Assembly: GCA_035516175.1 (NCBI GenBank)
Contig: DATJAO010000011.1
Location: 9,945 to 73,944, forward strand
Reading direction: 5' to 3'
DNA from: DASPSR01 sp035516175
GTDB lineage: Bacteria > Nitrospirota > UBA9217
Length of the DNA stretch: 64,000 bases
Made by a program: the position numbers and the translations under genes. Positions 7,721-16,495 of the stretch are shown piece by piece (position 1 is the stretch's first letter; each line of letters begins with the position of its first letter). A model generated the notes under the pieces. That model was not told where the DNA came from. It did not search any database and was given only the letters and a program-made list of their open reading frames with translations.

Positions 7721-10387
7721 ATGAGAACCAGCAGAATGAGCGTCTTTCTCGCCATAATTTCATTGTTCCTTCTCCTTCCATCCCCGGCACGGACAGCCAC
7801 GAATGCGGACGTTCTCCGTGCAACGCTTAAGAACGGACTGCGCGTGGTGATTGTGCGGAACGCCCTCGCACCCGTGGTGACCACGGAGGTGAACTACCTC
7901 GTAGGATCAAATGAGGCGCCGGACGGGTTCCCCGGCATGGCGCACGCCCAAGAGCACATGATGTTTCGCGGCAGTCCAGGCTTGTCCGCAACCCAGCTCG
8001 CGAATATCATCGCCCTGATGGGTGGCGATTTCAACGCGGAAACCCAGCAGGGCGTTACCCAGTATTTCCTCACCGTGCCCAGCGACGACCTGGATGTTGC
8101 GCTCAACGTGGAGGCCGTGCGCATGCGGGGAGTGCTCGACACCCAGGATCTCTGGCAACAGGAGCGTGGAGCCATCGAACAGGAAGTTGCGCAGGATCTC
8201 TCGAGCCCGGAGTATATCTTCTCCTCACGACTCCTTTCGGAGATGTTTGCGGGTACGCCCTATGCCCATGACGCTTTGGGCACACGCCCATCGTTTCAGC
8301 AGACGACGGGCGACATGCTCAAACAGTTTTACGACGCCTGGTACGCCCCGAACAACGCCGTCCTTGTTATCGTTGGAGATGTGGACCCGCAGAAGACCCT
8401 GATGATAGTGAAAGAGCTGTTCGAACCGATCCCGAAGCGGCCGGTGCCTCAACGCCCCGCGATACGATTGCAGCCGCTCAAACCAGCCGCCATCATGCTC
8501 CAGACCGACCTTCCCTATGGGCTCGCTGCCGTGGCTTTCCTCCTGCCCGGCTACGAGAGTCCTGACTTCGCTGCGGGCCAGATCCTTGCTGATGTTCTGG
8601 ACAGCCGGCGGGGGGATCTCTACGCCCTGGTTCCAGAGGGGAAAGCGCTCTTCACCGGGTTCGAAGGCGACGCATTTCCGAAAGCGGCCTTCGGGTACGC
8701 TCTTGCGGCATTTCCTCCCGGAGGGGAGGGCCCAGGCCTGGTCAATACAATAAAGAACATCATTGCCGGTTACGTAAGGAACGGTGTCCCTGTTGATCTC
8801 GTGGAAGCGGCAAAACGTCATGAGATCGCTGATGCGCAATTTCAGAGGAACTCAGTTTCCGGGCTCGCGGCCGCCTGGTCCCAGGCGCTCGCAGTCGAGG
8901 GCCGGAATTCTCCGGACGATGATATTGAAGCGATCAAAAGAGTGACAGTAGAGGACGTGAACCGCGTGGCTCGGGATTACCTGAAGAACGACACGGCGGT
9001 CACGGCCGTACTTGTGCCGCAACCGTCTGGCAAGCCCGTCGTTTCGAAAGGGTTCGGTGGCAAGGAGTCCTTTGCCCCGAAAGAGACCAAACCCGTTGAA
9101 CTACCCGCTTGGGCAAAGAAAACAGCATCGTTGCCGAAAGTGCCTGCGTCTCAGGTAAACCCGGTGGTCTTCACGCTCACAAACGGGATCCATTTGATCG
9201 TCCAGGCGGAAAGCGTAAGCCCTACCATCAGTGTCGCGGGCCAGGTGAAGAACAATGACGATCTGGAAGAACCGCAAGGAAAAGAAGGGGTCTCAGATGT
9301 GCTTGGAAGCCTCCTTTCCTACGGGACCACATCACTCGACAGGCTTGCATTCCAGAAGGCTCAGGACGACATCGGTGCAGACATAGCAGCGGGCACATCT
9401 TTCTCTCTGAGGGTGCTGTCGGACTACTTCGATCGAGGCATGGAACTCCTTGCAGACAATCTGCTGCACCCGGCGCTGCCAGAGGCGGCATTCGCCGTCG
9501 TACAGAGGGAAACGATCAGCTCTCTCCGGGGCCAACTCCAAAGCCCTGACTATCTTTCGAGGCATGCGCTGCGCGAAGCGCTCTATCCCAGGAACGACCC
9601 CGTGCTTCGCGACCCATCGCCCGAGACGGTGTCGTCACTCACGCTTCAAGACGTCAAATCCTATTATGCAAAGGCGTTCCGTCCTGATATGACGACCATC
9701 GTGATCATCGGCCACGTGACGCCGGAGCGGGCACGGAGTGCGGTCGAGAAATACTTCGGTGCCTGGCATGCAACCGGGGCGAAACCTGCAACGGACCTTC
9801 CGCCGGTACCGCCCAACAAACCGTCCGTGTCCGTGGTCCCCGATTCGAGCAAAATTCAGGATCAGGTGACCCTTGCAGAGACGATCGGACTGACACGCTC
9901 CCACCCGGACTATTACAAGCTCCAACTCGGCAACCACGTTCTGTCCGGCGCGTTCTACGCTTCGCGGTTGTACCACGACCTGCGCGAGAACGAGGGTCTG
10001 GTCTACACGGTAGAGTCTTTCATTGAGGCGGGGAAAACCCGTTCCCTCTTCGGCGTTTTCTTTGCCTGCGATCCGCCGAATGTGTCAAAGGCGCGGGCCA
10101 TGGTAGAGCGTGACATCCGCGAGATGCAGACGATGCCGGTGACACAGGAAGAACTACAATATGCCAAGATCCTCATGCTCCGTCGGATCCCTCTCTCCGA
10201 AGCGAGCATCGACGGGATTGAGGGGGGGCTGCTCTCCCGCTCGCTTGAAGACCTCCCGCTCGACGAACCTGTCCTCGCGGCAGGGCATTACCTGGAGATC
10301 ACGGCTGATCAGGTAAGGGACACCTTTGCCAAGTGGCTACGTCCTGCCGATTTCGTCCAAATCACGGAGGGACCGAGCCCGGAGTAG
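7721..10387 (+). CDS. Exported M16-family zinc metallopeptidase, two-module
   Basis: A pitrilysin/insulinase-type zinc protease that degrades peptides in the periplasm. Residues 1-26 form a signal peptide (SVFLAIISLFLLLPSPARTA). The inverted zinc motif HxxEH is HAQEH (75-79), with the distal zinc ligand E155 in IEQEVAQD, exactly 76 residues later. The first module is active; the second (from about residue 480, TNGIHLIVQAES) lacks HxxEH but keeps the C-terminal substrate-binding element LRENEGLVYTV. With 888 residues in one chain it is the fused version of the M16B pairs often encoded by two genes. The start has a strong GGAGGAG site. The gene is single and converges on sodC. Confidence 0.9.
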   Translation: MRTSRMSVFLAIISLFLLLPSPARTATNADVLRATLKNGLRVVIVRNALAPVVTTEVNYLVGSNEAPDGFPGMAHAQEHMMFRGSPGLSATQLANIIALMGGDFNAETQQGVTQYFLTVPSDDLDVALNVEAVRMRGVLDTQDLWQQERGAIEQEVAQDLSSPEYIFSSRLLSEMFAGTPYAHDALGTRPSFQQTTGDMLKQFYDAWYAPNNAVLVIVGDVDPQKTLMIVKELFEPIPKRPVPQRPAIRLQPLKPAAIMLQTDLPYGLAAVAFLLPGYESPDFAAGQILADVLDSRRGDLYALVPEGKALFTGFEGDAFPKAAFGYALAAFPPGGEGPGLVNTIKNIIAGYVRNGVPVDLVEAAKRHEIADAQFQRNSVSGLAAAWSQALAVEGRNSPDDDIEAIKRVTVEDVNRVARDYLKNDTAVTAVLVPQPSGKPVVSKGFGGKESFAPKETKPVELPAWAKKTASLPKVPASQVNPVVFTLTNGIHLIVQAESVSPTISVAGQVKNNDDLEEPQGKEGVSDVLGSLLSYGTTSLDRLAFQKAQDDIGADIAAGTSFSLRVLSDYFDRGMELLADNLLHPALPEAAFAVVQRETISSLRGQLQSPDYLSRHALREALYPRNDPVLRDPSPETVSSLTLQDVKSYYAKAFRPDMTTIVIIGHVTPERARSAVEKYFGAWHATGAKPATDLPPVPPNKPSVSVVPDSSKIQDQVTLAETIGLTRSHPDYYKLQLGNHVLSGAFYASRLYHDLRENEGLVYTVESFIEAGKTRSLFGVFFACDPPNVSKARAMVERDIREMQTMPVTQEELQYAKILMLRRIPLSEASIDGIEGGLLSRSLEDLPLDEPVLAAGHYLEITADQVRDTFAKWLRPADFVQITEGPSPE

Positions 10388-10503
10388 TCGAAATGATTTC
10401 CGCCATTCGGATGAGGGCGTTTCCCGGCTTCTTGCCATTCGATGCAAATGCAGGCTATAGGATGTCTGACATGGGGGTGAGAATCAATAGCGATTGTCGA
10501 AAA

Positions 10504-10525
10504 ATACCCCCCCAAGGGGGGGTAT
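10504..10525. terminator. Perfect C7/G7 inverted repeat between convergent genes
   Basis: ATACCCCCCC (10504-10513) and GGGGGGGTAT (10516-10525) form a perfect 10-bp stem separated by AA, between the convergent M16 protease and sodC. It has no long T-tract on either side, so it could be a bidirectional terminator or simply a transcription block. Confidence 0.5.
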
Positions 10526-10551
10526 CAAGAACCTACCAGAAAATCATTATT

Positions 10552-11085
10552 TTACTTGATAATCCCGCATGCTATTCTTCCACCGCCACCACCCAGTGCT
10601 GCTGGCATATCGGAATAATTGTCACCACCGGCATGGATCATGAGCGAACGGCCCTTCAGATCGGCAGTCTTGAGCCGCGGGGCGAGAAGGGGAGTGTTGG
10701 CCAAGCCATCAGCCCCGACGTAGAGTGCCGGCAGATCGCCTAAATGCCCCTGTCCATAGGGCCCTTCATGCTTGCCTGATCCTGCAGGATCATAATGTCC
10801 GCCCGCCGCAAGACCCGCTACCTGCTTGCCGTCCTTCATGGCCGGGCCGCAGTCAGCATTCTGATGTACGTGAAAACCGTGGATCCCCGGCATCAGTCCG
10901 GTGAGCATCGGGACGAGCAGGAGCCCGTACTGAGTATCAGAAATCACAACCGTGCCGATGCTCTTGCCCACGCCCTGATCGGTTATAAGATTCATCTGAA
11001 CGACGATATCTCCTGCGAACGCTGCTCCTGAGATCAGCAGAATCAATCCAAGCACAAACAACAGAACGAATAGCTTTTTCCTCAT
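10552..11085 (-). CDS. sodC: Cu/Zn superoxide dismutase, exported
   Basis: Dismutates superoxide in the periplasm. Residues 1-24 are a signal peptide (KKLFVLLFVLGLILLISGAAFA). The metal site is intact: HGFHVHQNADC supplies copper-site histidines and the first disulfide Cys, GGHYDPAGSGKHEGPYG supplies the bridging and zinc histidines, HLGDLPALYV supplies the zinc Asp, and IHAGGDNYSD with RIACGII supplies the last copper His and the second Cys. The length (177) is standard. It has an AAGGAGGGT ribosome site and an extended -10 promoter (11127-11136). It implies the cell meets oxygen at least at times, despite the generally anaerobe-like gene set. Confidence 0.93.
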   Translation of the reverse strand: MRKKLFVLLFVLGLILLISGAAFAGDIVVQMNLITDQGVGKSIGTVVISDTQYGLLLVPMLTGLMPGIHGFHVHQNADCGPAMKDGKQVAGLAAGGHYDPAGSGKHEGPYGQGHLGDLPALYVGADGLANTPLLAPRLKTADLKGRSLMIHAGGDNYSDMPAALGGGGGRIACGIIK

Positions 11086-11126
11086 GATGTTACCCTCCTT
11101 TTTGAGTTGTGATTGATATATTTTAT

Positions 11127-11136
11127 ATTATATCAC
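11127..11136 (-). promoter_or_regulatory. Extended -10 promoter of sodC
   Basis: On the minus strand the sequence reads TGATATAAT (positions 11135 down to 11127): an extended TG element followed by a consensus -10. No good -35 lies at the usual distance, as expected for extended -10 promoters. Confidence 0.5.
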
Positions 11137-11237
11137 GTGTCTCATGTATCAGGCGATGCTCACTGGCGTGAGAGACGACGGGGGAAGAATGGGTTAATGA
11201 TTGCAGATTAAAACTCTGAAGTGGGCTGGTCGCGGCA

Positions 11238-11265
11238 TTGACATTCCAGTCTAAGGTGCTAGAAT
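11238..11265 (+). promoter_or_regulatory. Sigma-70 promoter upstream of aconitase
   Basis: TTGACA at 11238-11243 and TAGAAT at 11260-11265 are separated by 16 bases. The start would be near 11272, giving a leader of about 140 bases before the aconitase ATG. That leader contains a Shine-Dalgarno-like GAGGGGGGTGG followed by a three-codon open frame, ATG AAG CAC TGA (11366-11377). Confidence 0.65.
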
Positions 11266-11412
11266 TAATATAGAAAAGGTCTTTAAAAAGGACTTTTAAT
11301 GTCCTGATTTCGTATAATTTTATTACGGTGAAAGGCCGTTCGGTGCAGCCATCTGAGGGGGGTGGATGAAGCACTGAGGGCTTTTCGGCCGTAAGACTAT
11401 GGGCATACGGCC

Positions 11413-13368
11413 ATGAAGAAGAACCTAACGCACAAGATACTGGAAGCACATCTGATTGAGGGTGAGCTGGTTGCCGGCAAGGAGATTGCAATCAGGATCG
11501 ATCACACCCTTCTGCAGGATGCAACGGGAACGCTTGCGATGCTGGAGTTCGAAGCCCTTGGCATAGATAAGGTAAAAGTCGAGCTTGCTGCTCAGTACGT
11601 GGACCATAACCTCCTCCAGACGGACAATAAGAATGCCGATGACCACAAGTTCCTTCAGACCGCCGCTGCCCGGTACGGTGTATATTTCAGCAAGCCGGGA
11701 AACGGCGTCTCGCACCAGGTCCATATGGAACGTTTCGGAATCCCGGGCAAAACGCTTCTGGGCGCTGACAGCCACACGCCGGGAGCTGCAGGGATCTCCA
11801 TGCTTGGTATCGGCGCTGGCGGTTTAGACGTGGCCTTGACCATGGCTGGTTATCCTTATTATCTGATCTGCCCCAAGGTGCTCGGTGTAAAACTCACGGG
11901 AGCGCTCCCCGATTGGGTGAGTGCCAAGGACGTGATTCTCGAGATGCTCCGCAGATATGACGTTAAGGGTTGCGTGGGCAAGATCATCGAATACTACGGC
12001 CCGGGGGTCAAGACCCTGTCCGCAACGGATCGCGAGACCATCGGCAACATGGGCACCGAGACCGGTGCCACGACCTCGATCTTTCCCTCCGATGAGCGGA
12101 CGAAACAGTATCTGATCGCCCAGGGAAGGGGCGATGTGTGGGTACGGCTTTCCGCAGATGAGGACGCAGCGTATGACGAATACGCAGAGATTGACCTTTC
12201 GAAGCTAGAACCCTTGATTGCCAAGCCATCGTCTCCGGGTAACGTCGTGCCGGTGCGTGAAATCGCCGGTCTCAAGGTGGGCCAGGCGATCGTGGGTAGC
12301 AGCGTTAATTCGTCATTCCGGGACCTTATGGTTGCTGCCAAGATACTGGAAGGCCGGCGCGTTCATCCTGACACTTCATTCCATGTGAACCCCGGAAGCC
12401 GCCAGGTCCTCGAGAATGTATATCAGGCAGGTGGGCTCCTGGCTTTTCTGACCTCGGGCACGCGCGTGCATGAACCCGGGTGTCAGGGGTGCATCGGCAT
12501 GGGACAAGCACCAGCCACCGGCGAGGTGAGCCTCCGCACGTTCCCGAGAAATTTCCCTGGCAGGTCGGGGACCAAGGACGACAAAGTCTATCTCTGCTCT
12601 CCCGAGACGGCCACAGCAGCGGCATTAAGAGGCGTTATCACAGACCCGCAGGACCTCTCACGAGAAATGAAGTACCCGCATATTGAAGACCCAGAGCGAT
12701 ATCTTATCGATGAAAAATCCATCATTTTCCCGTCGAAAGATCTAAGGAAGACCGATATAATTCGCGGGCCGAATATCAAGGCCCTGCCAGAACTTAAGCC
12801 CCTTCCCGACACGCTCGAGGGAGAGATTGTGCTCAAGGTGGGGGACAACATTTCTACAGACACCATCATGCCGGCAGGCAACCGTGTGCTTCCCTTCCGT
12901 TCCAACATCGAAGCGATCAGCGGATTCGTGTATTCCCAGATCGATCCCGATTTTGCGAAAGAATGCAAGGCACGGGGGACCGTGATCGTCATCGGCGGCG
13001 AGAACTATGGACAGGGGTCGAGCCGCGAGCATGCGGCGCTTGCACCGAGGTATCTCGGAGTTCGGGCAAAGATTGTTAAAAGCTATGCCCGCATCCATAA
13101 GTCCAATCTTTGCAACTTCGGCATCATCCCACTCACCTTCAAAGACCCGAAGGACTATGATCGCATCAACAAAGGCATGAAGGTGGTCTTTGCGGATATC
13201 CGAGGGCGGATCGAACGGGGTGACCGTGAGATCCCAGCGGAGGTTGACGGGCAGACAATCATCACGGTACTGGATGTATCCGAGCGTCAGCGCAAACACC
13301 TGCTGGCAGGAGGGGCACTGAATTTTGTGAAGAATGCTTTGCTCGTAGAGGTCTATTCACAAAGTTAA
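11413..13368 (+). CDS. Aconitate hydratase (compact single-chain form)
   Basis: Citrate-isocitrate isomerisation through cis-aconitate, normally with a [4Fe-4S] cluster. The 651 residues match the compact bacterial aconitase group (putative Aquifex type) rather than the roughly 900-residue AcnA/AcnB. Seen: DATGTLAMLEFEALG (37-51), GADSHTPGAAG (118-128), the cluster segment HEPGCQGCIGMG (C357, C360), and the swivel domain with EIVLKVGDNISTDTIMP and GENYGQGSSREHAAL. The first cluster ligand, Cys in the usual GSCTN, is serine here: VGSSVNSS (S297). The ATG at 11413 has no obvious Shine-Dalgarno, but the N-terminus fits the family. Citrate synthase follows after 57 bases, so the two are probably co-transcribed. 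Confidence 0.88.
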   Translation: MKKNLTHKILEAHLIEGELVAGKEIAIRIDHTLLQDATGTLAMLEFEALGIDKVKVELAAQYVDHNLLQTDNKNADDHKFLQTAAARYGVYFSKPGNGVSHQVHMERFGIPGKTLLGADSHTPGAAGISMLGIGAGGLDVALTMAGYPYYLICPKVLGVKLTGALPDWVSAKDVILEMLRRYDVKGCVGKIIEYYGPGVKTLSATDRETIGNMGTETGATTSIFPSDERTKQYLIAQGRGDVWVRLSADEDAAYDEYAEIDLSKLEPLIAKPSSPGNVVPVREIAGLKVGQAIVGSSVNSSFRDLMVAAKILEGRRVHPDTSFHVNPGSRQVLENVYQAGGLLAFLTSGTRVHEPGCQGCIGMGQAPATGEVSLRTFPRNFPGRSGTKDDKVYLCSPETATAAALRGVITDPQDLSREMKYPHIEDPERYLIDEKSIIFPSKDLRKTDIIRGPNIKALPELKPLPDTLEGEIVLKVGDNISTDTIMPAGNRVLPFRSNIEAISGFVYSQIDPDFAKECKARGTVIVIGGENYGQGSSREHAALAPRYLGVRAKIVKSYARIHKSNLCNFGIIPLTFKDPKDYDRINKGMKVVFADIRGRIERGDREIPAEVDGQTIITVLDVSERQRKHLLAGGALNFVKNALLVEVYSQS

Positions 13369-13425
13369 AATCACGAGCGGATTGATTGATGGGTCGTAGA
13401 TCATAGCTCAAAAAGAAGGTCGACT

Positions 13426-14646
13426 ATGGCAATGAAAGCGAAAATGAGAGAAATTCCCCAGCAAAAACCTGGTGAAGGAAGAACAAAAAATATCGGATTG
13501 CGTGGTGTGACGGTCGCGGATACGAAGATCTCCGACGTCGATGGCGAGAACGGCATTCTTATCTACCGCGGGTATCGGATAGAAGAGCTTGCGGAAAACT
13601 CAACCTTCGAAGAGACCGCCTATCTGCTTCTGAATGACGCACTTCCTACAGCTGGGCAGCTAAAAGGATTCTCAAGCCGTCTTGTCGAGGCTCGGAGAAT
13701 CCCGCTTTTTGTCCTTGAAAGTTTTAAACGGCTGCCGGCCCAGGCTCGGCCCATGGACGTGCTCCAGGCATCGATATCGCTTCTCGCCATGGCCGATGCC
13801 GAGCTTACGCTTGAAACGAGGGATGCAAACGTATCGAAGGCAATCCGGCTCATTGCGCAGGTCGCCACGGTGGTGGCCTCCTGGCATCGCATACGGCATG
13901 GATTGGAAGCGCTTCCATCCGATGATGGTCTCTCTCATGCCGGAAACTTTCTCTGGCAGCTTACGGGGAAGAAACCCGATCCGGAGATGGCGAAAGACCT
14001 CGACACGGCATTGGTGCTCCATGCCGACCATTCATTTAACGCTTCCACATTCGCTTGCCGCGAGGTGGTTTCGACACAGGCACATATGTACGCCGGCGTT
14101 GCTGCGGGGGTGGGGGCACTTTCCGGCGGTCTGCACGGCGGTGCCAATGCGCAGGTCATGAAGATGCTCATGGAGCTGCAAAATGAAAAGGACATTGCCG
14201 GGTGGGTGAAAAAACAGCTCGACAACGGCCAGAAGATCATGGGCATGGGCCATGCGGTATACAAGACCATTGACCCTCGCGCGAAATTCCTGAAAGAGAT
14301 GTGCAAGCGGCTCGGCAAGAAGCTCGGCCAAGAGCAGTGGTACCGCCTGTCCACGCAGATCGAGGAGGCCGCGGTCGCCGAGTTCGAGAAGCGGGGCAAG
14401 ACCACGATCAAACCCAATGTTGATTTCTACAGTGCTCCGGTCTACCACATGATGGGTATTCCGGGCGATCTTATGACCCCGATCTTTGCCATGGCACGGG
14501 TCGCAGGCTGGACCGCCCATACCATCGAAGAGAAGTTCGCAGAGGCGCAGGGAAAACCTGCACTGTATAGACCGTCATCGGATTATATCGGCAATTATTG
14601 CGGAAAAACGGGATGCACCTATGAACCGGTTGAGAAGAGAAAATAA
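13426..14646 (+). CDS. gltA: Citrate synthase
   Basis: Condenses oxaloacetate and acetyl-CoA to citrate, the entry step to the TCA cycle. At 406 residues it fits the shorter Gram-positive/archaeal-like citrate synthase class. Catalytic elements are visible: LHADHSFNASTFACR, GGLHGGANAQVMKM, the second catalytic His in GMGHAVYKTIDPRA, and the catalytic Asp in KPNVDFYSAPVYHMMGIP. The start ATG 13426 follows an AAGAAGGT site. It lies directly behind aconitase, so the two sequential enzymes are probably one operon. Related 2-methylcitrate synthases share the fold, but no methylcitrate-pathway neighbour is present. Confidence 0.93.
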   Translation: MAMKAKMREIPQQKPGEGRTKNIGLRGVTVADTKISDVDGENGILIYRGYRIEELAENSTFEETAYLLLNDALPTAGQLKGFSSRLVEARRIPLFVLESFKRLPAQARPMDVLQASISLLAMADAELTLETRDANVSKAIRLIAQVATVVASWHRIRHGLEALPSDDGLSHAGNFLWQLTGKKPDPEMAKDLDTALVLHADHSFNASTFACREVVSTQAHMYAGVAAGVGALSGGLHGGANAQVMKMLMELQNEKDIAGWVKKQLDNGQKIMGMGHAVYKTIDPRAKFLKEMCKRLGKKLGQEQWYRLSTQIEEAAVAEFEKRGKTTIKPNVDFYSAPVYHMMGIPGDLMTPIFAMARVAGWTAHTIEEKFAEAQGKPALYRPSSDYIGNYCGKTGCTYEPVEKRK

Positions 14647-14770
14647 CTACCTTACAGTGCCGTAATTAGTCATGCCGGTCTTGATCGAGAATCCAACGGT
14701 TTCATTTTGAATCCCGCTTTAAAGGGAGCGACAGCGAAGAAGAACGAAATAAAAAAATGGAGGATGCCAG

Positions 14771-16276
14771 ATGGCAGATAAGAAAGCAACTAAGAAATTG
14801 CGCAAACCAGGCAAAGCAGCAAGTCGCCCCAAACAGAAACATATAGTGTCCTCCAAGATGGGGGTGAAAAAAATGAAAGTCAGGTCATTGAAATCATTTA
14901 AAGAAAAAAGAATGACGATCCAGTCAATCAACCCTTACACCGAAGAGGTGATGCAAGAGTTCACGCTCATGTCGGAGCCTGAGATCAACGATCAGGTCGT
15001 GAAATCCCGCCAGGCGCTTAACAGCTGGAGCGCTCTGCCCATTTCGGAGAGAGCGTTCCTGGTCAAACGACTGGGCGAGCACCTGAGGAGCGAGAAAAGG
15101 AAATACGCAGAGATCATCACTCACGAGATGGGTAAGGCTATCAAAGAGTCGCTCGCCGAGGTCGAAAAGTGCGCCTGGCTCTGTGACTACTATGCCGAGA
15201 ACGCCGAGAGGTTCCTGGGACCCGAGGAGATTAAGACGGAGAACAGGAAGAGCTATGTCGTGTTCCAGCCCCTGGGCTTGGTGCTCGCGATCATGCCCTG
15301 GAACTTCCCGTACTGGCAGGCTTTCCGGTTCGGAATCCCGGCGATCATAGCCGGGAATGTGATCCTGCTGAAACATGCGTCGAACGTCCCGATGACGGCA
15401 CTCTCCATCGAGGACGCTTTCATGGCAGCGGGTTTTCCGGATAATGTGTTCAAGACCCTGATCATCGATTCCAGGGAAGCGCTCAGGCTCATCGATAACG
15501 ATAAGGTTGATGCTGTGTCGCTTACCGGCAGCAACAAGGCCGGCGAGGAAGTCGGCGCCCACGCGGGGAGGAAGATCAAAAAGGTCGTGCTCGAACTCGG
15601 CGGCTCCGATCCTTTCATCGTGCTCGATGATGCCGATGTGGAAAAGGCGGGCAGGATGGCGGCCAATGCCAGAATGATAAATGCCGGCCAGAGCTGTATT
15701 GCGGCAAAGCGTTTTATCGTGATAGACAAAGTGGCCGATGAGTTTAAGAAATACTTCATCGCTCGGCTCAAAGAACTCGTTGTCGGTGATCCGATGGACG
15801 GGAAAACCGATGTCGGCCCGGTGGCCAAGCGGGATATCCTTAATTCTCTGAACGAGCAGCTGCGGGACGCGAAGGCAAAAGGCGCAGAGGTGATTCAGCT
15901 TGATCATGCCTTCAAGAAAGGACTGTTCTTTTCACCATGCGCAGTATATAATCCGAAACAGAACAGCAAGGTCCTGACTGAAGAGGTGTTCGGTCCGATA
16001 GCGCCGGTCATCATCGTCAAGAACGAGGATGAAGCAGTCCGTGTGGCCAATGATACGCAGTTTGGCCTCGGCGCCGCAATCTGGAGCAGGAACCTCGAGC
16101 GGGCGGAACGGCTGGCCGCAAGAGTCCATGCCGGAACAGTCACGATCAACGACATGGTGAAGTCGGACCCGCGGCTTCCCTTCGGCGGTATCAAGAAGTC
16201 CGGAATTGGCAGGGAGTTGTCGCACTACGGACTGAAGGAGTTTGTGAATATCAAGACCGTCGTTGTGAAAGAATAG
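14771..16276 (+). CDS. NAD(P)-dependent aldehyde dehydrogenase, succinate-semialdehyde type
   Basis: Oxidises an aldehyde to the acid. The closest class by motif is succinate-semialdehyde dehydrogenase (GabD/Sad type): IMPWNFPYWQAFRFGIPA, LTGSNKAGEEVG, the general base Glu in LELGGSDPFIVLDDADVEKA, and the nucleophile Cys in NAGQSCIAAKRF. The ALDH core begins at MTIQSINPYTEEV, codon 48 (14912). A GGAGG site sits just before ATG 14771, so translation probably begins there and yields a 47-residue, strongly Lys/Arg-rich leader that normal family members lack. Without that leader the length (454) is standard. It could feed succinate into the TCA cycle encoded around it. Confidence 0.85.
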   Translation: MADKKATKKLRKPGKAASRPKQKHIVSSKMGVKKMKVRSLKSFKEKRMTIQSINPYTEEVMQEFTLMSEPEINDQVVKSRQALNSWSALPISERAFLVKRLGEHLRSEKRKYAEIITHEMGKAIKESLAEVEKCAWLCDYYAENAERFLGPEEIKTENRKSYVVFQPLGLVLAIMPWNFPYWQAFRFGIPAIIAGNVILLKHASNVPMTALSIEDAFMAAGFPDNVFKTLIIDSREALRLIDNDKVDAVSLTGSNKAGEEVGAHAGRKIKKVVLELGGSDPFIVLDDADVEKAGRMAANARMINAGQSCIAAKRFIVIDKVADEFKKYFIARLKELVVGDPMDGKTDVGPVAKRDILNSLNEQLRDAKAKGAEVIQLDHAFKKGLFFSPCAVYNPKQNSKVLTEEVFGPIAPVIIVKNEDEAVRVANDTQFGLGAAIWSRNLERAERLAARVHAGTVTINDMVKSDPRLPFGGIKKSGIGRELSHYGLKEFVNIKTVVVKE

Positions 16277-16291
16277 ATTACAGAATCGATA

Positions 16292-16461
16292 ATAACCAGG
16301 GAGACACAACGGAAGTGAGAAAGTGAAAGTCAAATGACAAAGTTCAAGGTTTGAACCAATGCCAAGGGAGAAAAAACGGAGCGTTTGAGAGGGAACCTTT
16401 TGAGTTTGATTTGGCACTGGAACTTTGAAATTCGAACTTCGCAGTGTCTCCCGTGGTTAAT
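16292..16461. repeat. Intergenic inverted-repeat element
   Basis: The outer arms ATAACCAGGGAGACAC (16292-16308) and GTGTCTCCCGTGGTTAAT (16444-16461) are near-perfect inverted copies. Inside, CAAAGTTC and GAACTTTG plus ATGCCAA/TTGGCA are further nested inverted pairs. The whole gap between the aldehyde dehydrogenase and the acetolactate-synthase-like gene is thus one long imperfect palindrome, without coding potential. It looks like a small mobile palindromic element (MITE/REP-like). Confidence 0.5.
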
Positions 16462-16495
16462 TTTTGTTAACAATATCTACGAGGTCTGACTATCA

